Of a stretch of DNA of 11,682 nucleotides, positions 1 to 5,900 are shown in pieces; position 1 is the stretch's first letter; every line of letters starts with the position of its first letter. This stretch comes from Clostridia bacterium. Lineage in GTDB: Bacteria > Bacillota > Clostridia > UMGS1810. The stretch lies in assembly GCA_016293435.1 (NCBI GenBank), contig JAEDEG010000081.1, positions 1 to 11,682 on the forward strand, written 5' to 3'. The notes below the pieces were generated by a model. That model searched no databases and was not told the origin of the DNA. It saw nothing but the letters and a program-made list of their open reading frames with translations. A program made the translations under genes and the position numbers.

Positions 1-205
1 CACCGCTTACTATGCGGTATTCGTCCGCTTCTCGGCGGGCAGTCGAAATTTTGCCCTTGGGGCGTCTCAAGGAAAGCTGAGAGCTTATAAATTCCGGATC
101 TATTTTTATTCCCGGTGCAAGCCCATCAATTACAACACCAATTTCTGTGCCGTGGCTCTCACCGAAAAGTGTTACGCTTATATTGTGTCCAAATGTATTT
201 TTCAT
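1..205 (-). CDS. aroC: Chorismate synthase, N-terminal part (runs off the window)
   Basis: Chorismate synthase makes chorismate from 5-enolpyruvylshikimate-3-phosphate in the cytoplasm using reduced FMN; this is the last step of the shikimate pathway. Only the first 68 codons lie in the window. They contain the family signature FGESHG near residues 15-20 and the downstream pattern SLRRPKGKISTARREADE (about residues 44-61), which belongs to the FMN/substrate-binding N-terminal region. The ATG at 205-203 fits the family's start (MKNTFGHNISVTLFGESHG) and has a GAAAGG ribosome binding site about 11 bases upstream, inside the end of aroB. Only 8 bases separate it from the aroB stop, so it is the third gene of the pheA-aroB-aroC operon. 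The visible part has no frameshift. The C-terminal end is not seen. Confidence 0.96.
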   Translation of the reverse strand, partial: MKNTFGHNISVTLFGESHGTEIGVVIDGLAPGIKIDPEFISSQLSLRRPKGKISTARREADEYRIVSG

Positions 206-213
206 GGTTTGGG

Positions 214-1227
214 TTACCTTTCACAAATTAATCCAAGGTCTGATTTCAGACTTTCGCAAGGGATATCCTTAAGCTTAAAGCTTCCTGCCTTTTCAACATA
301 TACGGCGGTGACCATATTGCCTTTTGACTTTTTGTCATGGGTAAGGGCCTTGAGCGCTTTTTCTTCATCAAAAGGATACCTTATGGGCAAAGACAGTGAT
401 TTCAACACCCGAATAAGACGCTTCCTGACCTCGGGTGAGCACATGGGAATCATGCCGAGAGCCACACATTCACCGTGATACAAATCCTTGAGCTCTGCCT
501 CGCTCTCTACTGCATGGCCTATTGTGTGACCAAAGTTTAAAATTTTGCGAAGACCCGATTCTTTTTCGTCCTGCTCTACAACGGATTTTTTTATCATAAG
601 GGATTTTATTATTATTTCGTCTATCCTGTCTGTCGGATTGGGCTGTTCAAAGATGCTAAACAGCTCTTCATCCGAGGTAAGCGACATCTTTACCGCTTCT
701 GCAAGACCGTTGGAAATCTGCCTTTTTGGAAGGGTTGCCAATACATCGGGATCTATTACAACCTTTTTGGGCTGATAAAAAGTTCCGACAATATTTTTTA
801 TTCCGCCAAGGTTTACCGCAACCTTGCCGCCTATTGAGGAGTCTATCTGAGACAAAACAGTGGTGGGTATATTATAAAAATCCACACCTCTCATATATGA
901 TGCGGCAACAAAACCCGACAAATCGCCGACAACTCCGCCGCCCACAGCAACCACGCAGTCGCCCCGGCTAAAGCCCAGCGAAAGCATCTCTCCCAAAAGC
1001 TTTTCGTATACAGAAATGCTCTTTGAAGCTTCGCCTTGAGCAACGGTTGATATATAGCCCTCTCTGCATTGAGCCCTGACCGCTTCGCTCAGAGCTGTGG
1101 GTATGCCGCTGTCGGTAATAATAAACACCTTTCGGTTGAGATTTAAAAGTGTGGAACATTTATGCAGAGATCCTCTTTCAACCACAATATCGTAGCTGTT
1201 TGCTCCAAGCTCCATATGTATTTTCAT
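214..1227 (-). CDS. aroB: 3-dehydroquinate synthase
   Basis: AroB converts DAHP to 3-dehydroquinate, the second step of the shikimate pathway, using NAD and a divalent metal. With the start chosen here the protein is 337 residues, slightly shorter than the usual 350-360. The NAD-binding glycine motif GGGVVGD is at about residues 97-103, followed by the very conserved stretch around PTTVLSQIDSSIGGK (121-135). The three expected metal ligands are visible: Glu177 in GLAEAVK, His234 in FGHTIGH and His251 in YHGECVALGM. An in-frame TTG lies two codons upstream (1233-1231), but the ribosome binding site GAGGTGA is 7 bases from the ATG at 1227 and only 2 from the TTG, so the ATG is preferred. The gene follows pheA with a 2-base gap and precedes aroC by 8 bases, so it is cotranscribed with both. 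Confidence 0.97.
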   Translation of the reverse strand: MKIHMELGANSYDIVVERGSLHKCSTLLNLNRKVFIITDSGIPTALSEAVRAQCREGYISTVAQGEASKSISVYEKLLGEMLSLGFSRGDCVVAVGGGVVGDLSGFVAASYMRGVDFYNIPTTVLSQIDSSIGGKVAVNLGGIKNIVGTFYQPKKVVIDPDVLATLPKRQISNGLAEAVKMSLTSDEELFSIFEQPNPTDRIDEIIIKSLMIKKSVVEQDEKESGLRKILNFGHTIGHAVESEAELKDLYHGECVALGMIPMCSPEVRKRLIRVLKSLSLPIRYPFDEEKALKALTHDKKSKGNMVTAVYVEKAGSFKLKDIPCESLKSDLGLICER

Positions 1228-1229
1228 TA

Positions 1230-2336
1230 TCAATTCACCTCATCTGATAAAACAGTTTGACCGCAATATCTGCCGGATATTTTTACCATACTGCAATAAT
1301 CCGACAGCTCCGAAATCATAAGCTCGCCGATTTTGCCGGAAATATCACCCTCTGCCTCAACATAGAAATAATATTCCCAATTTGTTTCCTTTATGGGGTG
1401 ACTGCGCAGAGCCTTCATATTAAAGCCGTATTTACCTATGATACTTATTGCCTTTGCAAGGGCACCGGCTTCATTTATAACTGTGAAAAACATGATAAAA
1501 TTTGTGTCGGCAGCTGATATGCTGCTGTTTTCGGATTTGGAAAACACAGCAAATCTTGTTGTGTTGGCATTGCTCGTGTTGATATGGTGGTCAATCACCT
1601 TGAGATTGTATAGCTTGGCTGTTTCCTTGCTTGCAATAGCGGCAATCGATTTGTCGTTGCCCTGTGCAACCGACTGAGCCGCCATGGCTGTATTGGACGC
1701 CTGAACAACACAATAACCTTTTTTCTTTATATATTCGGAGCACTGGCTGAGTGCCTGGGGGTGGCTTGTTACCGTTTTGATATCTTCGGGCAGGGCATCG
1801 GGATGACCAATCAAATTGTGAATTATGGGAAGGTCATATATACCGGTTACAAAAAGCGATCCCCTGTACATGAGGTCGACCACCTGATCAACCTCGCCGG
1901 CATAGCTGTTTTCGATAGGAAGAACCGCCGAATCACATTCGCCGCTCTCCACTGCTCTGTATGCATCTTCAAAGCCTGAATAAGACACAAGATGTGCATC
2001 GGGGAAAATGCGCTTTGCGGCAATATGGGCAAAGGCACCCTCAACTCCGCTGTAGGCAATACGCGCCCCTTCGAGCAGGCGGTGCTGATAGCTCTTGGAA
2101 ATATCCATCATACTCTGCAGATAATTTATGTAGTAGCTGCGAAGCTCATCATCTTCTACAAGAAGCGAATTGGTGCGTATAACCTCTGCCTCTCTGCCGC
2201 CGTCAAACACAGGAAGCCCCTGCTCCTGCTTGTACTCCGCCACAAGCTTTACAGCCTCCATACGCTTGCAGAACAGCCTTGCCATCTCTTTGTCTATAGA
2301 ATCAATACTTTGTCTTGCAATTTGCAGTTTGTCCAC
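1230..2336 (-). CDS. pheA: Bifunctional chorismate mutase / prephenate dehydratase (P-protein)
   Basis: This 368-residue fusion turns chorismate into prephenate and then phenylpyruvate, committing carbon to phenylalanine. Residues 1-85 are an AroQ-type chorismate mutase helix bundle (IDSIDKEMARLFCKRM, then REAEVI near 48-53). Residues about 91-265 are prephenate dehydratase, starting with IAYSGVEGAFAH, with PIENSYAGEV at 140-149 and the catalytic TTRF motif at 259-262. Residues about 279-355 form an ACT domain with the GALA turn (291-294) that normally binds phenylalanine. The second ACT motif, ESRP in E. coli, reads RSHP here (311-314). The start is GTG at 2336-2334 with GGAGG 7 bases upstream. 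It is first in the operon and has its own promoter and a palindromic operator-like site. Feedback inhibition by Phe is inferred from the family only. Confidence 0.96.
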   Translation of the reverse strand: MDKLQIARQSIDSIDKEMARLFCKRMEAVKLVAEYKQEQGLPVFDGGREAEVIRTNSLLVEDDELRSYYINYLQSMMDISKSYQHRLLEGARIAYSGVEGAFAHIAAKRIFPDAHLVSYSGFEDAYRAVESGECDSAVLPIENSYAGEVDQVVDLMYRGSLFVTGIYDLPIIHNLIGHPDALPEDIKTVTSHPQALSQCSEYIKKKGYCVVQASNTAMAAQSVAQGNDKSIAAIASKETAKLYNLKVIDHHINTSNANTTRFAVFSKSENSSISAADTNFIMFFTVINEAGALAKAISIIGKYGFNMKALRSHPIKETNWEYYFYVEAEGDISGKIGELMISELSDYCSMVKISGRYCGQTVLSDEVN

Positions 2337-2362
2337 GATTATGCCTCCATAAAACGGATTTG

Positions 2363-2391
2363 GTTAACAGTGTTAAGTTAACAACGTTAAC
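2363..2391. promoter_or_regulatory. Nested palindromic operator candidate for pheA-aroB-aroC
   Basis: A 29-bp near-perfect palindrome centred on 2377. Two outer GTTAAC hexamers (2363-2368 and 2386-2391) flank a central 13-mer, TGTTAA-G-TTAACA (2371-2383). Apart from the centre, only two bases on each side break symmetry. It begins about 3 bases downstream of the predicted transcription start and ends before the pheA ribosome binding site, where a bound repressor would block initiation or early elongation. I do not recognise the regulator. The GTTAAC core recalls the centre of the E. coli trp operator, but that is only a resemblance. Confidence 0.6.
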
Positions 2392-2400
2392 TTTTGTTCT

Positions 2401-2428
2401 ATTATACCATAAAATAAAAAAATGTCAA
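2401..2428 (-). promoter_or_regulatory. Sigma-A promoter of pheA-aroB-aroC
   Basis: On the minus strand, TTGACA (2428-2423) and TATAAT (2406-2401) are both perfect consensus boxes, separated by 16 bases. The predicted start near 2394 gives a leader of about 58 bases before the GTG of pheA, most of it taken up by the palindrome at 2363-2391. Confidence 0.85.
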
Positions 2429-2502
2429 TAGTTTTTTGAATTTTCAAGCCTGTTTCTTTGGAAAACTGAAAAACACCTTGTTGATTATTGATAAAATACA
2501 AT

Positions 2503-2622
2503 TATAACTAAATTAAGATGTCCCCCGCCTCTATAGGCGGCGGGTGATATCTTAATTTTTTCAGTGGGAGTTCAATCTCCCACTGAAAACGTTGAATAAC
2601 GCGGCTTTGCCGCTTATTGAAC
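2503..2622 (+). repeat. 120-bp three-hairpin repeat, copy 1
   Basis: This copy matches 10752-10871 at 117 of 120 positions, while the bases on both sides differ. It has three stem-loops. Hairpin 1 has 18-base arms (2512-2529 with 2539-2556), C/G-rich near the loop, followed by a run of T. Hairpin 2 is a perfect 13-bp stem (2558-2570 with 2577-2589) closed by TTCAAT. Hairpin 3 has a GCGGC-TTT-GCCGC core extended by GTTGAATAA/TTATTGAAC with one mismatch and one bulged C (2591-2622). In this copy hairpin 1 carries a G-U wobble and a C-U mismatch. It sits between the divergent pheA and lipid kinase promoters. No open reading frame, terminal inverted repeat or target duplication is visible. It may be a small non-autonomous mobile element (MITE, or IS200/IS605-type palindromic remnant) or a dispersed structured RNA. 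Confidence 0.85.
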
Positions 2623-2689
2623 GACCTGCTGCAGATAAAGCTCAAATATCATGCAAATCTGTAATTTTAGCAAATGTCTCAAAAAAATA

Positions 2690-2718
2690 TTGACAGTACG
2701 GTGATTTTAGAATATAAT
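2690..2718 (+). promoter_or_regulatory. Sigma-A promoter of the lipid kinase gene
   Basis: TTGACA (2690-2695) and TATAAT (2713-2718) are perfect consensus boxes with a 17-base spacer. The predicted start near 2725 leaves a leader of about 110 bases, long for such a gene. The leader can form two weak hairpins, TTGCA/TGCAA around 2743-2765 and a 7-bp stem at 2776-2796. I do not recognise a known riboswitch in it. Confidence 0.85.
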
Positions 2719-2836
2719 TTTACTTAAAGACCCTAGTTTTTACTTGCAACGAGAAAGTATGCAATATCTGTTTATGCGGATTATTATAAAATCTGCCAAC
2801 TGAATACAAACGTTATAATACGATAAGGTGAAGTTT

Positions 2837-3763
2837 ATGAAAAGGGTATTATTTATTGTAAATCCTCATTCAGGCAAACAAAAAATACGTTCGGATTTTT
2901 TTGATATAATGGATACAATGTCAGAACACAACTGCCTTGTTACAACCCGGATTCTCCGCAAGCAGGGTGATGCGAGGCTTTTTGCCAAAGAAGCGTGCGA
3001 CAGCGGCGAATATGATATTATTGTGTGTTCGGGAGGAGACGGCACACTAAACGGCATGGTTGCCGGAGTAATTCAAAGCAAAAGCCCGGTAACCATTGGC
3101 TACATTCCTGCCGGAAGCACCAACGACTATGCTCGCAGCATGGGAATCCCCTCCGATCCCACAGAGGCGGCAAAGGCCGCTGTAACCGGTCACAGTCATT
3201 GCATTGACGTGGGATTAATCAACGGCATAAATTTTAATTATGTTGCATCCTTCGGAGCGTTTACCGCGGTTTCTTACAGTGCACCCCAGTCGCTGAAAAA
3301 TCTTTTGGGTCACATGGCATATGTGCTTGCAGGGATAAAGGATCTTACCAAAATCAAATCGTGCCATGCGATTTTTGAATGTGACGATGCACGACGATAC
3401 GAAGATGATTATATCTTCGGAGCAATCACAAATTCCACCTCCATAGGCGGTGTTGTGCGAATTGATGAAGAGCTGGTCGGATTTAACGACGGGCTGTTTG
3501 AAGTATGCCTTGTCAAAAAGCCCAAAAACCCCGCAGATTTGTTAAAGATAATGCTTGGAGCTGCCAACTCGGATTTTACGGCAGACTGCTTTGACTTTTT
3601 TAAGATTAGCCATTTGAAAATTACCATGCCCGACGGCATTCCCTGGTCGCTGGACGGCGAAAAATATGACGGAAGCAAGGATATTGAAATAAAGGTTTTG
3701 AAAAGTGCGATTAATCTAAATTTGTTGGAGACAGACACGAGCATAAAAAATGCCGTCAAATAA
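2837..3763 (+). CDS. Diacylglycerol kinase / YegS-family lipid kinase
   Basis: A 308-residue soluble protein of the DAGK catalytic-domain family (DgkB/YegS/BmrU type). These enzymes phosphorylate diacylglycerol or related lipid alcohols with ATP at the inner face of the membrane, usually to recycle diacylglycerol released during lipoteichoic acid synthesis. Visible motifs are NPHSGK at residues 9-14, the nucleotide-binding GGDGTLN at 66-72, and PAGSTNDYAR at 91-100. The C-terminal beta-sandwich domain contains the DG.PWSLDGE segment, whose acidic residues are typical of the family. The ATG at 2837 is chosen over an upstream in-frame GTG (2828) because AAGGTG (2825-2830) lies 6 bases before the ATG and overlaps the GTG. 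It is a single-gene unit with its own promoter. The exact lipid substrate cannot be read from sequence, so no gene symbol is given. Confidence 0.92.
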   Translation: MKRVLFIVNPHSGKQKIRSDFFDIMDTMSEHNCLVTTRILRKQGDARLFAKEACDSGEYDIIVCSGGDGTLNGMVAGVIQSKSPVTIGYIPAGSTNDYARSMGIPSDPTEAAKAAVTGHSHCIDVGLINGINFNYVASFGAFTAVSYSAPQSLKNLLGHMAYVLAGIKDLTKIKSCHAIFECDDARRYEDDYIFGAITNSTSIGGVVRIDEELVGFNDGLFEVCLVKKPKNPADLLKIMLGAANSDFTADCFDFFKISHLKITMPDGIPWSLDGEKYDGSKDIEIKVLKSAINLNLLETDTSIKNAVK

Positions 3764-3783
3764 CAAATATATTAAATTATTAA

Positions 3784-3808
3784 TGCAAATATAATTTAAA
3801 TATTTGCA
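3784..3808 (+). other. AT-rich hairpin after the lipid kinase gene
   Basis: TGCAAATAT and ATATTTGCA form a perfect 9-bp stem with a 7-base loop, 20 bases after the kinase stop codon. No T-run follows, so it is at best a weak terminator or an mRNA 3'-end stabiliser. Readthrough into the tRNA unit is possible. Confidence 0.35.
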
Positions 3809-3817
3809 AAATAGCTA

Positions 3818-3846
3818 TTGACTAAAAGGTTATTTTAGGGTATAAT
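3818..3846 (+). promoter_or_regulatory. Promoter of the tRNA-Thr gene
   Basis: TTGACT (3818-3823) and TATAAT (3841-3846) are separated by 17 bases. The predicted start near 3853 is about 14 bases before the mature tRNA, as expected for an independently transcribed tRNA. Confidence 0.85.
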
Positions 3847-3866
3847 TTACAAGATGCATATAATTT

Positions 3867-3939
3867 GCTAGTGTGGCGCAGTTGGTAGCGCAATTGATTC
3901 GTAATCAATAGGCCGAGGGTTCAAGTCCCTTCACTAGCT
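3867..3939 (+). tRNA. tRNA-Thr, anticodon CGT
   Basis: A 73-base complete cloverleaf: acceptor stem GCTAGTG/CACTAGC, D stem GCGC/GCGC with an AGTTGGTA loop, anticodon stem ATTGA/TCAAT with loop TTCGTAA (anticodon CGT, reading ACG threonine codons), a 5-base variable loop, and T stem GAGGG/CCCTT (one G-T pair) with loop TTCAAGT. The discriminator base is T (3939). CCA is not encoded, so it must be added after processing. The gene stands alone with its own promoter and terminator. Confidence 0.96.
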
Positions 3940-3943
3940 GAGG

Positions 3944-3981
3944 AAAAGACGGCGGGTTCAAGATGAATCTGCCGTCTTTTT
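3944..3981 (+). terminator. Rho-independent terminator of tRNA-Thr
   Basis: A perfect 10-bp stem, AAAAGACGGC (3944-3953) with GCCGTCTTTT (3971-3980), has a 17-base loop and ends in a run of T. It begins 5 bases after the tRNA. Confidence 0.9.
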
Positions 3982-4160
3982 AATGAATTTGTAAACTTTT
4001 TATTTCACGTTTTTAGCAGAAATTATTTCACATAAATAAAATTGATATTTTATTTAAATTATACATACGATTTGAATAATCGTCTTTATGAAATCAATGA
4101 GGTCAACGAAGATATAAGCTACCAATACCAAATTCTTCTATGACTGCAGTAACAAAATTT

Positions 4161-4191
4161 AACCCACAGGTGATTAGTTCATCTGTGGGTT
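4161..4191 (-). terminator. Terminator downstream of guaB
   Basis: A 13-bp stem (4161-4173 with 4179-4191, one G-U pair, 5-base loop) ends 12 bases past the guaB stop codon. On the minus strand it is followed by AAATTTTG, only a modest U-run. On the plus strand the following bases are also T-rich, so it may work in both directions. The preceding stretch 3982-4160 is AT-rich and shows no supported gene. Confidence 0.75.
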
Positions 4192-4203
4192 TGTTAATTT
4201 TTA

Positions 4204-5661
4204 TTAATTGCTTTTTGAATAGTTGGGAGCTTCTTTGGTGATAGAAATATCATGGGGATGACTCTCTATTAAACCTGCATTTGTGATTCTTACAAATTTG
4301 CCTCTTTCCTTAAGCTCAGGTATTGTGGGAGTGCCGCAATAACCCATTGAAGAACGCAACCCGCCCACAAGCTGATAAACTGTATCGGAAACAGGTCCTT
4401 TGTAGGGAACTCTGCCCTCAACACCTTCGGGAACGAGCTTTTTGGTTCCTGTCTGGAAATATCTGTCTTTACTGCCCTTTTCCATAGCTGCAATAGAGCC
4501 CATACCTCTGTATACCTTAAAGCGTCTGCCTTCGTAAATTTCGCAATCTCCGGGGCTTTCTTCACAGCCGGCAAGCAGACTTCCTATCATGATAACATCT
4601 GCCCCGGCAGAAATAGCCTTGGCAATATCGCCGCTGTATTTGATACCGCCGTCAGCAATTACGGGAATACCGTATTTTTGGGCAAGCTGAGCAACATTGT
4701 AGATTGCTGTAACCTGTGGCACACCAACACCCGCAACCACACGGGTTGTACAGATTGAGCCGGGGCCTATGCCGACTTTAACCGCATCGGCACCTGCAAG
4801 AATAAGCTCTTCTGCAGCTTCGGCTGTAGCAATGTTACCTGCAATTACCTGAGCATGGGGGAAGTTCTCTTTCACCTTTTTGAGACAGGTTATAATATTT
4901 TGAGAATGACCATGAGCGGAATCAAGCACAAGAACGTCTACATGAGAAGAAACAAGAGCCTCTACGCGGTCAAGCACATCCGCTGTGATACCGATAGCGG
5001 CACCTGCAAGCAGTCTGCCGTTTTCGTCTTTGGCAGAGTTGGGGTATTTAACGGATTTCTCTATGTCTTTTATGGTAATTAGACCTTTGAGCTCATTGTA
5101 TGAATTAACAATAGGAAGCTTTTCTATTTTGTATTTTCTCAGGATTTCCTGAGCCTCTTCAAGAGTTGTACCCTCGGGAGCTGTAATGAGACGCTCCTTT
5201 GTCATTGCCATATGTATTGGTTTGGAGTAGTCTGTTTCAAAACGGAGATCTCTATTAGTAATAATACCTACAAGCTTGCCGTTTTCGGTAACAGGCACAC
5301 CGGAAATTTTGTATTTGCCCATAAGCTCGTCTGCTTCTTGAATGGTATTGTTGGGAGAAAGGTGGAAGGGGTCGGTAATTACACCGTGTTCCGAACGTTT
5401 TACCTTATCAACCTCTGTTGCCTGCTGCTCAATTGTCATGTTCTTATGGATAACGCCAACGCCGCCCTCACGCGCAATTGCAATAGCAAGACCGGATTCT
5501 GTAACGGTGTCCATGGCTGCACTCATCATGGGAATATTGAGAATAATGTTTTTGGTAAGATTTGTCTTGAGGCTAACCATATCGGGTGTAATATCTGATT
5601 TTTGAGGAATCAGAAGCACGTCATCAAAGGTAAGACCTTCGTAAGCAAATTTTTCAGTCAT
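4204..5661 (-). CDS. guaB: IMP dehydrogenase
   Basis: GuaB oxidises IMP to XMP with NAD, the rate-limiting step of guanine nucleotide synthesis in the cytoplasm. The 485-residue length is standard. The N-terminus has the family's FDDVLLIPQKSDI pattern (residues 13-25). Two CBS domains interrupt the barrel at about residues 95-205 (ISGVPV, VGIITNRDLR, IEKLPIV, LKGLITIKDI). The catalytic Cys304 lies in GPGSICTTR, DGGI is at 337-340, and the C-terminal flap contains YRGMGS and EGRVPYKG. The frame stays open 17 codons upstream to a TTG (5712-5710), but the ATG at 5661 matches the family start and has AAAGGGG 7 bases before it. The gene stands alone between its own promoter and terminator. The leader can fold (see 5662-5738), so translational or transcriptional control is possible. 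Confidence 0.97.
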   Translation of the reverse strand: MTEKFAYEGLTFDDVLLIPQKSDITPDMVSLKTNLTKNIILNIPMMSAAMDTVTESGLAIAIAREGGVGVIHKNMTIEQQATEVDKVKRSEHGVITDPFHLSPNNTIQEADELMGKYKISGVPVTENGKLVGIITNRDLRFETDYSKPIHMAMTKERLITAPEGTTLEEAQEILRKYKIEKLPIVNSYNELKGLITIKDIEKSVKYPNSAKDENGRLLAGAAIGITADVLDRVEALVSSHVDVLVLDSAHGHSQNIITCLKKVKENFPHAQVIAGNIATAEAAEELILAGADAVKVGIGPGSICTTRVVAGVGVPQVTAIYNVAQLAQKYGIPVIADGGIKYSGDIAKAISAGADVIMIGSLLAGCEESPGDCEIYEGRRFKVYRGMGSIAAMEKGSKDRYFQTGTKKLVPEGVEGRVPYKGPVSDTVYQLVGGLRSSMGYCGTPTIPELKERGKFVRITNAGLIESHPHDISITKEAPNYSKSN

Positions 5662-5738
5662 AAAGGAACCCCTTTCATCGTTTGAAATTAGACCAAAGAG
5701 CGCACCCGTCAAAACGGATGAAGCCCGGTAGGTTATTA
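5662..5738 (-). promoter_or_regulatory. Structured 5' leader of guaB
   Basis: The predicted 77-base leader can fold at its 5' end into a three-tier stem: outer ACC/GGU, an internal loop, GGGC/GCUC, another small internal loop, then CAUCCGU/ACGGGUG with a UUUG loop (5692-5733). Immediately before the AUG, AAAGG and CCUUU (5671-5675 with 5662-5666) can pair around GGUU and partly hide the ribosome binding site. I do not recognise the fold as any known riboswitch. The pairings are read by eye and not energy-tested. Confidence 0.35.
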
Positions 5739-5744
5739 CATTAT

Positions 5745-5773
5745 AGTATAATAAATATTTTGGGTTTAGTCAA
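5745..5773 (-). promoter_or_regulatory. Promoter of guaB
   Basis: On the minus strand TTGACT (5773-5768) and TATACT (5750-5745) are separated by 17 bases. The predicted start is near 5738. Confidence 0.8.
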
Positions 5774-5846
5774 TAAATAAAAAACTTTTTGTTAAAAATA
5801 TATATATATCCGCATTTTTTGCGTTGCATTTGAGTGTGAACCATTC

Positions 5847-5887
5847 AAAAAATGCCTGAGCAGTTTTTGAACTTACTCAGGCATTTT
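5847..5887 (-). terminator. Terminator of the sodium:solute symporter gene
   Basis: A perfect 12-bp stem, AAAATGCCTGAG with CTCAGGCATTTT (5849-5860 and 5876-5887), is followed on the minus strand by a run of six T. It lies 13 bases past the symporter stop codon. Confidence 0.9.
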
Positions 5888-5900
5888 GATTTTGATATTT

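Noticed and set aside
1228..1233. TTG start for aroB two codons upstream of the ATG.
   Set aside because: The ribosome binding site lies only 2 bases from it, too close; it is ideally spaced for the ATG at 1227.
2814..2819. A TATAAT box just upstream of the lipid kinase gene.
   Set aside because: No acceptable -35 box lies 16-18 bases upstream, and initiation there would start at or after the ribosome binding site.
4036..4143. A 35-codon open frame on the plus strand between tRNA-Thr and guaB, ending in a protein-like stretch (RLYEINEVNEDISYQYQ).
   Set aside because: It has no ATG/GTG start and no ribosome binding site, the region is AT-rich, and I recognise no family. It could be a gene fossil, but chance is as likely.
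3940..4203. Possible integration scar next to the 3' end of tRNA-Thr.
   Set aside because: I see no duplicate of the tRNA 3' end and no integrase or phage gene nearby; the stretch holds only two terminators and AT-rich filler.
5662..5712. A 17-codon N-terminal extension of GuaB starting at a TTG.
   Set aside because: The family normally begins at the internal ATG (5661), which has a well-spaced ribosome binding site; the extension overlaps the foldable leader.
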